Below, piece after piece: positions 1 to 12,206 of a DNA stretch of 64,000 nt; the stretch's first letter is position 1; every line of letters begins with the position of its first letter. The stretch is from assembly GCA_910591455.2 (NCBI GenBank), contig OU342816.1:21647702-21711701 (forward strand). Reading direction: 5' to 3'. Made by a program: the position numbers and the translations under genes. This DNA is from Pholis gunnellus (lineage: Eukaryota > Chordata > Actinopteri > Perciformes > Pholidae). The notes under the pieces are model-generated. The model ran no database searches. It saw only the letters and a program-made list of their open reading frames with translations, and was not told where the DNA came from.

Positions 1-957
1 AGAATTTGCAATTAGCGATGTAACATTCACCTACATGGCGCAAAAGGAAGTCATAAATATGCTAATATGCAAATATGCACGCCTTCATTGACATGAGCTC
101 ATCTCATCAGGGGATGATATATCCAAGGAAAAGTCAGAGGTACACCTCCACGTGGCTTAACAGGGCAGAATGACACAGTAAACCAAAGTAGAAAATCAGC
201 AACAGAGTTTATATCAAATATTTAGTTAGAAATTAAAAGACATTTCAAAAAAGTTAGAAGAGCACTGGATATTCAGATAGTGAAGCGAAACAAAAAAGAA
301 ATAAAAATCTTTATAATGCACTGCACTGCACCCGTAATAGTCGTGTTTCTTTTCGTCCACATGGAGCTACAGTACTAAGTTGGCAGAAAAAGGTGCATGG
401 CTTTTGTATTCAAATGAGTTTTCATCTGAAACAATACAGGGAGATGATCACGTGTGGATGCATTCAATTTACACTTATACACTTCAATGAATACGACAAT
501 CAACAGAACCCAGTGGTTAAGAGCTCAGTTTATGAATAGGTGTCAAAACTTGGCAACGTTGAGATTCTGTTAGAGGGAACAAAGAAAACAGAGTGTAACG
601 TATAGAAAAGAAAGCAACGATAAAGTTGTATCCTGTACCAAAGTGGTGGTGTGATATTTAAAAGCATGTCATGCTCCATTAGTGAAGTCCTTTTTAAAAG
701 CGGGAGAGGCCGTCCCACTTGTTTGACTATTTGAATGGCAGCCATTTTGGGTCTGGCCTGAGCTTGATGTGCGGGAGGAGAGAGGGTGAGCTCAGCGAAA
801 GGCAGTAGTCATAGTCGAGGTGAGTACAATGATGTCGATGGTGAGGATCCATGGTTGAATAATGGTAAAAGATGGGAGGTCATGCAGCTCGAGGCCCGAG
901 GCGAGGAGGGTTGGTAAAGAGATCTCCGTCACACGCGGCCCCTGGCCTAGCGGTGCT
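1..957. other. fez1 3' UTR and downstream DNA
   Basis: This is the stretch beyond the fez1 TAA (960-958). I found no AATAAA or ATTAAA signal on the minus strand here, so the transcript end is undefined and may lie outside the window. No gene seen. Confidence 0.4.
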
Positions 958-3900
958 TTAGGTAGGACACAAGACTGGAGAGGAACAACAGTGGGTAATA
1001 ATATTGTTAAGTCTCTACTGGAAAATATATAATAAAGTTACTTTCATGTAATGATTCTTGCAGCAGAATGAGGAAGTTCAATTTCGCAATAACTGAATGT
1101 ACAAGGCAATAGTCCAATCAGAGATGATCATACTGTAATTTTCACTAATGCGTTCACTTCTGTGTGGCTTCATGTTGTTGTTTTACCTTTCAATATGTAG
1201 TCGGTTAGCAGTGTAGGCACCTTCTCACTGTCCTCCTTCATGGCATAAAGAACTAATAGGAAGAAAAACAAGATGGGTCAACTCTTTTCAGCCAGTAATT
1301 GTAGGATTTACCCTCGATACATACATTCTGGGCTGCATACTTACTCTTTGTGAGCATCTGCAGGTCGTCAACAGATGGAGGGGAAACTTTCTTCTCATAT
1401 GGAATAACTGTGTTTAGATACTGAAAACAGAGAGGTTCAATGTTCAGAGACGTCGACACAGTACAACCCGAGTACTAATATTTAGTGAGATCAGAGTCAG
1501 AGTGAGATGAAAAGATCCATTGCAGTCTCATATCTGTCTGTTCAATAGACTGTTAGGCTAACTTAGCTTAGCTTTCAGTCTGGAAATGGGGCAACAGCTA
1601 GCCTGTCTTCAGTACTGAGGTTGAAAATATCACAGATGAACTGTGTTTATGAGCACTCCTTTACTTCAGAGTGAGTCTTGAAGGTTCAATACCAGGCACA
1701 GTCCTTTTTTCAGTGTTTATGCTAAGCTAAGCTAATTTTAAGTGAATATGTAAGTGAATTTCCCAAACAATTCCTGTGAGTCAAGCATGTCAGTCTGTAC
1801 ATTGAAATCAATTAAGCCTTTAAAACTGACTGGGAGGTTAAAGTTAAAGGCACATTCATGATCTAAATGTACACATAAACAGAACCCCGACTCCAAAATA
1901 CTGAGCACAATACTCAAACCTGCTATCACTCCCAAACGCATTGTTTGGTCTTTTAAAGCTATAGTGGGTTATGTATTTTAGAAACCTTTTTTGCTTATAT
2001 TTGTTGAAATTATATCGCAACAACAATCAATAAATCAAATGCTCTGACAAAAAAAGAAACAAAATCTTGAGTTGACAACACTGGGCTGGGTTTTTAGGGT
2101 GGATCGTTTTAAAAATCTAGCGTAGCTACTAAATCTAAGTTATAACTTGCTGTAAAATGATGCTGCTTTGTTTACATCCCGTAATGCCTGCAAAGACTGG
2201 AGCAAAAACAGACTTGCTGTATATTTTCAATAACAATCACATGAGAAACAAAAACTGCTGAATTCATTTATAAGTCAAGCCTTTCCAAAAAGCTAAATCT
2301 GGGACATTTCTTGCAGTGTACCATAGCATATTGCTAACACTATCAACAGAGATCAAATTACGTAGAGTAGACCAACCATCTCTCTGTATGACCTCATCTT
2401 TGCATCGGTGTACATATACTACTGTACGGAGGCTCGTGACCTTAAAGGGCCAGTGCACAGCTGGTACAGCCCCTTCCTGCTGTAAATGAGTTACACTGCA
2501 GCTGTCATGTATAGTGGTAACCTCACTATATTCAAGTAGTACTACTATACAGTAGCAGTTTATTATATATCTTCAGTCTGTCATGGAGGTACATGTTTCT
2601 TTAAAACTGCAACCACATGTTCAGATACATATAGCTATTATTAATAAATGACCTGCGTAAGTTATTCAGTTGAATCATCTGTGGGCATGTGTTTTCTGAT
2701 TAACTTCATCATGGTAAGTGATTGTTAGGAAACAGTCGAGTGTCTAACCATTATGATTGTGTTACATGATGAACTAGCATTTGACCTTTGACCTTACCTG
2801 TTTCTCATTCCCTGTGCTTCCAAATGTCTGTCTGATGCCCGTCTGCAGGATGTTAGACAGTCCCTCCATGCTGAACCGCTGCCGGTCACAACCAGGACAC
2901 AGACACCGAGCATTAATACAACGTACTAATCATCACCTCCTTCATCAAGCTGATCTTCAGTACTTTTTTTACAGTCCAGACCTCGCAGCAGCTCACAAAC
3001 ATGACATCACGGTGAGATGCTATTTGCTTCATTGTTTATCTTGCATCTGCATCATTTAGCCATCTGTATATTCATATTACTTTAGTCATGCGGCCTCAGG
3101 TACCCAGCAGTCACCACATAAAAACACTGCGGCTGCAATGCATGGCGGGAAAATCCATTAGATAGACTGGACTGGGCTGTTACTGTATGCAGACCAATGG
3201 TCACTTTAGGATCTTTCCTGGAAGATACTTGAGAGGCTAATGGCCCTGAGATCCATTATGCTAACAGTCAGAGGGGGGGAAGAGGGAGAGTTGACAGGCA
3301 CCTTGGTTTCACCTTTTTCTAATTTAACTCAGTGAAAACCACAGTGCACATTAGCACAACACCATAGTTGTGGCATAGTTAACATTGATGAGAGCAAAAA
3401 TCTTGTGTAAATGGACTTAAAGTAAACACACTGACATCATATAAATAATTCAAAGGTGTGTAAACCCTTCCCTGCCTCTCACCTTGACAGGCATGCTCCC
3501 TGTCTTCTCCGTGTTGCCCGTGGAGGCGGTATTCCCTCCGTTCACTGGTGCCGGGATCCCCCCCTGCAGGCTCAGGGCTTTGTCCCGGCGTCGGCGTTTG
3601 CTGCTGTCCCGTTGCTCCTTCTGCCTGTTCTGCACCTCCATCAGGGCCGTGATGAACGTGTTCTTCACCTCTTTCTCGAACTCCAGCTCCTCACGCCGAG
3701 CCAGCTGGCTGACCAGCTCCTCTGAGTACTCCAGGATGGCGGCCTCTACCCTTTGCAGTAGTTCGGCGAGCGCCGAGCTGGGCATCAGGCTCAGGCCTGC
3801 AGAGAAGATGATTACAAATATCATCAAACACAAGTTATTACAATAACTTTGTTCAATGCTTAAAATCCTTTCAAGGGTGCGTTTGCACAATCCCCCGTGA

Positions 3901-6591
3901 AGTATTTCATGTGTTGTAAAGCCACGTTTAAAGTCGTCTTCAATGTACTCACAATACATTTATATGTTAAATGTAGAGTAACCAGCCACAGAGCTGCTTA
4001 TGACTGTGTTTAAGTATCTCATCATTTTGATTTTCTATCTCATAACTTCGCCTTTTATCTGATAATTTCGACTATGGGGATATTTTTATTATCAAGTCTA
4101 ACTACATTTTTTTTTTTTTACTTTGTTTTGCTGGCGGATTCGCGGGCCACATAATATGACGTGGCGGGCCTTGAGTTTGACACCCCTGCTCTAAATCATT
4201 GGAGCAGTAGTTTGGTACAAAAGTACCAAAGTCATATTTAGGCAGACTTATCAACAAAAACTGTCTTTACTAACAACACTATTTGGTCTCTGACACTGTG
4301 GCATTATCAGTCATTTACAAGAAAGACCAAGAAAGGTAACAGCTGTATCACATGAGTCATTCCAAACTCTTTGTTGTCTTTTTGTCACATATTATATGCT
4401 CATCATGTGAGCAGTTCGTTCACAGGGCGATCTTAATTTTGCAGATGGTTTCATTTTAATCATTTGTAAAGGTACAGTGTACAGTGTTTGATAAGGAAAA
4501 GGAAGAGATTTGAGATTTATCTCATGACCGCATGGAGGATCCCAGTCCTGACATTATCAGGTAATAACTCATGCCACTAAATCAAAATTGGAACTTGTAT
4601 CATTATTAAAATGGTTCCATTGATTTGAAATAACTTTACAGTTCATATGCAGTAGCCTACAGTACAGAGTATACAATAGGCTTAGTGGACAATTTGACTC
4701 TCAATCTTTGCTGCACTAAAATATTGATCAAGATTTATCTATTCATTTTTTTAAATCAAGCCAGTTGTGTGTTAAAATGAAAACAATGTATTTCGTCAAC
4801 ATTTTTGTATTTGATATATCTTTAAGTAAAAAGCAAGTAAGTAAGTTATTAAAAATTGCACTATTCAAAACCAGAGGTACAAGGTGCTTTACATGGGCAC
4901 ATTCATTCCAACATGAATTTCAGGGAATGGTTATGTATAATAATTGTAAATACAATTAACATAATCAGCACAATATAATTATATGGTAAAGTATGTATCT
5001 CTCTTTCTCTCTCTTTATATATATATATATATATATGGATGTGTAAAGACATTATATATCCAGTTCCCATTCCCACAGTGGACAAACTCCGCCTCAGATG
5101 GAGGAACCACGTGGATCTCCAATATGTTCAGCGGCAGGGCGTTCTCTTGAACTCTCCATGGACCTGCTGAATGACACGACTAATCTAACCATGTGGATCA
5201 CTAAATCCAAACCGGACATGTGGGACCGTCCTTATGATTGGTTGACTGAAGTAACCATGACGACTGATGCATCACCTTCAATCTCTACCAAAAATAAGAT
5301 TTGGACAGTGAATATGAGATTTAACAACTTGTTACATAAGATGTATATACTGTATATTGCCATTAGTGCATGTTTGTCCCTGACCATGCTTGACCATTGT
5401 CCATGCACTCATCATAACTGGCCTTCCTGTTGGATCAGATTCACTATCACATAAGCAACTCTAAAAGGAGCAATGTTTTGACCGGAATGCAGCGTGTTCA
5501 CCTCCCAGACCAGCTGAGGAAATGTACCAATGACTCTCATTGACCGCTGCCCTCATGTCTGTTAGCAAGTTGCATTAATTCATTTTTTTTAAAAACAGTA
5601 ACGGATTATCTTTGACCTTCGTAGGAGCAGTTGTTGTTGGAGGCCTGTGACAGCTGCCTGATCTCCTCCAGCAGGGAGGGGTTGGAGGGGTTAGGTCTGG
5701 AGGAGCAGTGGCTGCTCTCCTCTTCATCCTCTTCCTCAGTTTCGCCGGGATCCGGAGAGTTCTCCATCATCTCGACTATCTCCTCAATGACCTTGTAGAG
5801 AGAGAGAAAGAGAGATGGAAAGATACAGGGAGACAGGTGAATGGACAGGAAAGAGATTAGCAGACAGAAGTAAGTACACACACATCCATAAGCATCCATT
5901 TGTCAGTAGAGTGTGGCCACTGAAATGCCAGAAGCCTCCTGGATAAGTGTACATATCAAACTTAAATCCATTATCGATGTCTACTTAGAGGCAGACTTGG
6001 ATTTAGGCGTCTGTCTATGTCCTGTACCAGCAGTCCAACACGCCACGCTGTCTTACAGGACATGAAGAGCAGCTCTTTAAAAAGTATGCAGACGAAAAAG
6101 ACCAAATCAAAATGGGAATAGCACATCTAGCAAAGCAAAGTTTGTGTCTAGGGTTCCTCAGGGGTCTATTCCTGGTCCTTTCCTTTCTGCTTTTGTTATG
6201 CTAACGTTATGTTTGTCCAGGAGCAATGCCAAGATGAGAAGCTTTCTTTCACCGTGTGATGGACAAACCCTTTCTCGTGCCTTCGTCTCCAGCCTTCTAG
6301 ATTACCAGAAATCAATGAACTTGCCAGCTTATGCAAAATACAGCGGCTCTTACATGATCTGGAACAATTAAGGACATTTCTACCATTCTGGCCTCCCTGC
6401 ACTGGTTACCTGTGGCATTTAGAATTGATTTTAAAATGTTACTTTTTGCCTAGAAGAAGGTTATGGTAATTCCAACAAACAAAATGATTTTAAACAAAAA
6501 AGGTGGTAAAAGATGAAAAGGTCTCATGTCACCCTGGTTTCTTTTTCCTCATTATCAAAAACAGGACACTCAAACTGCTGTTTGATCTTAT

Positions 6592-6653
<62 letters not shown>

Positions 6654-9600
6654 GATCAGCTGTGATGAGAGGCTCTTCCTTCAGGCAGTTGGCATTGTCA
6701 TTCTTCTCATTCATCTCCTCCTCCTCTTTTTCGTGGATCTGCAGAATATGAGAAGAAACATGTGAACAACAAACAGATTGGCTATGACAGCGTGTCTTAC
6801 GAAGAAAATGAGGCTAACAAGAGTCATAAATGGTCATAAATGGCCTATCTGCGTTAGAATACTAAACTAAATCCACAATCAATTTCCAAAAGAACTGCGC
6901 TGGGAAGGAAAGATCAGTCATGCTCATTTGATAGTCTTATGCTTTAATATTTGAAAGGTTTTACATTATTTAGTATCACTTTAAAAAACTATTTCATATT
7001 CTATTTGTAAAAGTGTTTCAATAGTTTATATCTTATTTATTAATTATAAATTATAATATGACTTTCATGCAGTGTGATGTGAATAAATCTGTGACACTGG
7101 CTTTAGGGATGGCGATGTCCATCTGCCGGTCCAGACCGAAACATTCATGGTTCCCAGATGTTGTATTCTAATGACTTTGAGAAATGCCTGACCACAGAAT
7201 GTACAAGTAGTCACCATGATGTCACCCATTGGTTTGTGGACTTGTTTTAAAACCTTGAATTTAGCTTTTTGTCTGTCATCATCTTGGTATTTTGCAACCA
7301 GAAGTGGCACGAGAGGGCGGAGCTAAGTACAACTGAACACTGAATAAGGGATTTTTAGACCGAAATGTTACAATTAAGTTTCATGAACTTAAACACACTG
7401 TGAAAGGGTTAAAGTTGTAAGAGGAAAACATAGTCAACTCCCAGACTGGACAACACTGTGGCAGCAACTTGTCAATGACTGTGCAGCCCCGCCCTAAAGC
7501 ATCCCCTGCTTTATGGTCTGTGTGACTCTAAATGGACCATCATTTACTAAATGAACATCATGCTGTATTGAAGAAGACTTGAAACTAGAGATTGAGACCA
7601 TAAACTCATGTTTACAATGTTTACTGAGGTAATAAATCAAGTAGAGTCATTTTCTCATAGACTTCTATACAACCAGAGGAGTCGCCCCCTGATGGACATT
7701 AGAGAGAATGCAGCTTTAAGACAGAACTGTGTTTCAGAACTGGAGGTTGCCTTCTGTGGCTAAATTTTCCTCCAACAACACCAACAACTGAAATTTGGTT
7801 CAGACTTTCATGTGCCTCTCCGGAGGAATTGAAATCACAATGGTGATCCCTCAACGTTTCATCTAGCGCCATCATCAGGTCAACATCTGAATTTGTCCCA
7901 CACTTGCAAACATGACATTGTAATCCATATCAAAGATGATGCATATCAAATCTGTCTCCAAAGTGGTCATGGTATGAGTGAGTTTGCCTCTCTCTCCATC
8001 CCTCCACCTCATTTGGAAGTGTTTTGAACAACATGTGGGTGGATAAAAATACAGGAAACTAACTCTACAGCTAACATGCTAAACTAAGATGGTGAACATG
8101 TTAAAAATTATACCTGCTAAACAGCAGCATGTTAAAAGTAATTTTAGGGATGTTGCCAATGTTAGCATTTAGCTCAAACTACAGCCTGACAGAGTTGCTA
8201 GCGTGGATGAAGACTTTGTGTTACATGAGTGTCCTGCTAATTATTGATTCAGCATAATAGTGAGAAAGTACATTGAAAGATTTGCCATTTCATATTTGTT
8301 GGAAAATAATTCAAAGTGTGCACATGCCTGTTTTGGTATAATCTTTTTGATTTAGAGAGAATACCAACCACTCAACTGAAGGAAGGATCTGAGCACCATG
8401 ATGCATTCTCACAAGAACCCTCTGGGGCTGAAACGTCTGCTCTTGCCTTGAACATGGCCTTGACTGCTAAGTGCCTGCTGTCCAGCTTGTATGGGACTGA
8501 CTGCCAATTAAGGGAGGGGAGACAGAGGGAGGCCTCTGCTGAATGGCAGGCCAGTCAAGGTTGGGCAAGCACCTCTTTAAGAGTCAGCATGAGATCAAGC
8601 CTCAGAAAAAATGAACTGAACCAGCCATCTACTCAAATGAAAAATAATGCTACTTGTGGTTAAAAAAGAAATATGTCTATAAGGTAATACCCAAATGAAA
8701 TTCTTCTTTCCAAAATAAAAAAGAAAGCTACTTATGATTAGGCTAATAGCAGATCTAAACCAAATAGAAAGATGTGATGGGACATGTACCTCCTGCTCAG
8801 AAAGATTGCCGTTGAGTCCTTCTGAGTCGGTGCCGTCCCAGGTGGAGCTGTAGTTGTCAGTTAGAGCATCCCACACACTGCAATGCAATACACAGACACA
8901 AACATGCACACATGTAAGCAAGGGCAAGAACCACAGAAATATTAAAAATACAAGTATCAAGACCCTATTTTGGCCTCAACTCTAAAGGACTGAAGCTGGT
9001 GCATCCACACACGCTGTAGTAATATAGTTATATAAGAGCATTAGGCCAACGTTCGGTGTGTTGTTTCATCTCCCTGGTTAAAGGAGGTCTACTCAGTCCT
9101 GTCTTCAGCAGCCTGCAACATAGTCAATATTTCAAGGTGGTAAGTCAATGATGGTGGTCAATACGCAGAGCTGGAAGCTGCAGAGGAACATTGCACAACA
9201 GAATAAAAACAGCTTACTACTCAGTAAAAGGTATCCTTAGCAGAGATTAGATAAAGCTTCTCACATCATTGTGCCAGTGGACTCTGACTGCAACCCGGAG
9301 CAAGCGTCTGTCCCAGGACGAATGACATGAAACTAGGAGAGAAGTCTCCTTTGTGTTTTTTTTCCTCCTCCACTAAGAGGTTGGCTCAGGCCTGCCGCCC
9401 TGCTCCCAGTGACACTGCCCACACCCGGACACACACTGGACACCATTCAGCCAACCGCTGACCTCACCAGCCATGCCTGCATGTCATTACTGCGTGCACC
9501 AGCACATAAACAGTCAACGTTTCAATACACTTAACTCTGAGATGAAAATGAAGCAATAATAGCCCTCTGAGGCCAATTATAAATTGAATTGAATTGAACA

Positions 9601-12178
9601 AATGTTGTCCAGAATGGAAATAAAATGAATCTTATGAAACATTTCCCTGCCAGAGATTTCCTTTTGTGCTTGGAATTTTGTAATTGTTACATTTTGCTTT
9701 CTTACATTGTTGTGTCAATGTGTAATTCCCCTTTTCAGCAGTTTGTATGGAACAGTGCTGTAAAATTAACCCAGTTCACACAAAGAAAACAAATCATACA
9801 CAAACCAAATGATTTGTTTCTAAAAAACAACCACAGCTGCTGCAGATTGCACATACAATAGTTATTCTTAACTTTTATCATCTTTAAAGAAATACCACCG
9901 CTGATAAAATAGTGAAACTAGAATAAAAAATATGAACTAAAAGTAGAAAAGTCATCACAACTGAGTAAAACGTGTTGGACATGAGAAAACGTCACTTTCT
10001 TTCTGAGAGTTAGATGAGAAGATTTTGTTTGCTTAACATGTAGCTAAAGACAGTTAGCTTAGCTTAGCATAAAAACAGGAAATTGTGGGAAAGATGCTTG
10101 GCTCAGTCCAAAGCTAAATACATCTGCTTACTTGTGAAATTAAAATGTGTGGTTTTATAGGGGGTTATGCTTATATTTCAAGGCTGGATTTTTGGACAGA
10201 GCCAGGTTAGCTGTCCCCCTGTTTCTAGTCTTTATGCTAAGCTACGCTAACAGGCCGGCTGTAGCTTTTTATACTGTGTAAGGAACGATAATGAAATTGG
10301 TCTTTTCATCTATCTGAGTATATTTCAAACATATCATTTTTGAAACTGAACACGTTAAATAAAATGTCACTTGCCTCATAAAAAGACATTTTAAAAAAAT
10401 CAAATCAGTAATCTCCACTAAACTAACCACAACAACACACAATGAGCTCATGCAGCATGCATAACACAGGGACGTGTTTGGTCACGGTGGCCAGCAAGAA
10501 CTGGAACTCCATGTTACAAAGCTGTCCTGCTGTATTTATTGGCCCTCAGCCACTGAAGAGAAATCAGCAACTGGGGATTAGGCCAAAATGTGCGACAGAC
10601 TGTTTTCAGCCAAACAGCAGATTTACATTTTTGCTGATTATCTATGTGGGTCTGTAAGAGTCTTTAAATCAGACTAGATATTTAACATAACACATGCCTC
10701 CATGTTATGAACATCAGCACGGTCTTAGTTTCTATTAATAGCTGCTTGAGGTGAATACATATCTAGTAATTGAGACTCACTTGATTTGAAATCACAGCAT
10801 GGATTATGAGAATCGTTATGAACAGGGAGGAACAATGAGTCATTGTTAATGACAAGAGTTGTTATGTTTGACTGGGACATATCTGTACTGGTTTCCTAAT
10901 CAGTGCCTCAACAAATCAGTGTAAAACATTAGGTCCTCGGTCATAACATGCAGATTACTGCAGTACTGCAGGACTCACATCCACCATCAGTTCCGTGGTC
11001 TAATCAGTCAAAGCTCTAGTCATCAATACAAACTCATTTTAAAAGCAATTTAATTGTGTTTGATTGTGTTTCGAAAAGCTCTCCTCTTACACCTACGGTC
11101 GGGCTATTTTTAGCACGATTCATATCCCCACGGTGTGAAGACGTGTGTGTTTCCGCCTCAGAGCCTGCTAGCGAGAGGGGGAGGATCTGGCAGTCAGCTG
11201 GTGGAGAGGCAGAGACAGAGACACACCAACAGAGCCAAAGCTAACTGAGGCGTACAGCGCTGCACATTGAATAATTCAGCATGACCGTGGAGCCGGGGAG
11301 GGTGGGGTCATGCTGCTGATTGACCGGGTCTGTGAGTGGAAATATTTAGGCCTTTGTGGTGTGGGACGTGCTAAGCCACTGTTTTGGGACTTGAGGGTGT
11401 GTTGTGCATGGTATTGATGGCGGCATAATGCCTATGTTAGTGTTCAATTAACATAAAAAACTGGAGGAATAGTCTCGGCTGTGGTATTATATGATGTCTC
11501 TATATTTGTGGTCATTTTGATCGCTTCATTTTGTTCCAGGCTGCATCACAAAGCCCAAATGCAACCAAATGTAGGTATTTTGTTGAAAAGTTCAAATATT
11601 CAAATAGTAAACAAAAGTTATAAATTCAATTATCTTAGGCAACAGAGCAGAGGATTATGTTTCTGAAAAATCTAAAAATGATTTTAGATATTTAGAAGTG
11701 CCAGTTCAGGTCAGACTGAGCATTATCAGATCAATTAAGACCTCAGTTATGCACATTGAAGGCTTATACATGCTTATTAACATACTGACAAATGTCACAA
11801 AATACGATGAATATTTTGACAAACAACATCAACTGTGGCCACTCACTCTTCATCCTGCAGCCTCTGCTCATCCTCCTGGTTGTGCGACTGGTTGCGTATG
11901 GGTGCCAGGACCTCCGTCTTGGTGTTGTAATTATGGAAGCACACGTTGAGCTTCTCGTCGAACTCATTCACCAGGTCCTCCATCGACTTGAAGCTCATCA
12001 TCTCAGAGAAGTTCTCCAGCTCTGAGAAGTCCTCGCGGGTGATAGAGGCCAGGGGGACGGTGGTGGTGGTGGTGTTGGAGTAAGAGGTGTGTTTGAGCGC
12101 CGGGTGGTCCAGCTCATCCATGCGGCAGGGCCGGAGGTCCTCAAACTCCTCATCCAAACACACGAGAGGGGCTTCCAT
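958..12178 (-). CDS. fez1: Fasciculation and elongation protein zeta-1, nine coding exons
   Basis: Coding exons in transcript order: 12178-11847, 8877-8790, 6738-6652, 5791-5617, 3796-3483, 2878-2798, 1420-1345, 1252-1187, 974-958. They sum to 1236 nt, 411 codons plus TAA, with every splice phase matching; human FEZ1 is 392 residues. Seen: start MEAPLVCLDEEFEDL in a strong ACCATGG context, the conserved block SFKSMEDLVNEFDEKLNVCF at about residues 62-81, an acidic middle with ADQVIEEIVEMMENSPDPG, a charged coiled-coil region at about 229-300 (ELEFEKEVKN), then the FEZ1-type C-terminus IPYEKKVSPPSVDDLQML and a last exon encoding VLCPT. Known: FEZ1 is a kinesin-1 cargo adaptor in axon growth and transport. 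Oddities: a five-threonine run (ACC repeat) at 36-40, a (TG)n tract starting at the donor of the third exon, and a weak donor (GTCAAA) after 5617. FEZ2 is less likely because the C-terminus matches FEZ1. Confidence 0.95.
4130..4193. repeat. Terminus of a hAT-type fish repeat
   Basis: The segment ends in GAGTTTGACACCCCTG, whose complement CAGGGGTGTCAAACTC is the usual end of a widespread vertebrate hAT-like non-autonomous element. It is preceded by a GC-rich stretch (GCGGGCCACATAATATGACG). It lies in a fez1 intron. The other end was not located. Confidence 0.5.
6597..6651. repeat. (CA)n microsatellite abutting a fez1 splice donor
   Basis: About 27 CA units. Read on the minus strand it is (GT)n and supplies the donor GT of the intron that follows the exon ending at 6652 (ACAGCTGATCAG). 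Confidence 0.9.
7070..8240. repeat. Dispersed percomorph repeats in a fez1 intron
   Basis: Two familiar repeat textures occur here: 7440-7720 with 'AGGAGTCGCCCCCTGATGG' near its end, and 7850-8230 with 'CATGCTAAACTAAGATGGTG' and 'GTTAGCATTTAGCTC'. Both are recognised from memory as high-copy sequence in percomorph introns. No coding potential is seen. Family names and exact borders are not established. Confidence 0.5.
10030..10275. repeat. 'TTAGCTTAGCTTAGC' dispersed repeat, with relative at 1540-1740
   Basis: The segment opens with TTAGCTTAGCTTAGCAT and closes with its near complement ATGCTAAGCTACGCTAAC at about 10230-10250, giving an inverted-repeat layout of about 200 bp. A diverged relative, with the same opening and closing motifs, lies at about 1550-1735. 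This is a common percomorph element; no ORF. Confidence 0.5.
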
Positions 12179-12206
12179 GGTGTCCCCCGTCTGTTAATCT
12201 CTGAGC

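Noticed and set aside
3456..3846. Plus-strand open frames opposite a fez1 exon
   Set aside because: Antisense shadows of the coding exon 3796-3483.
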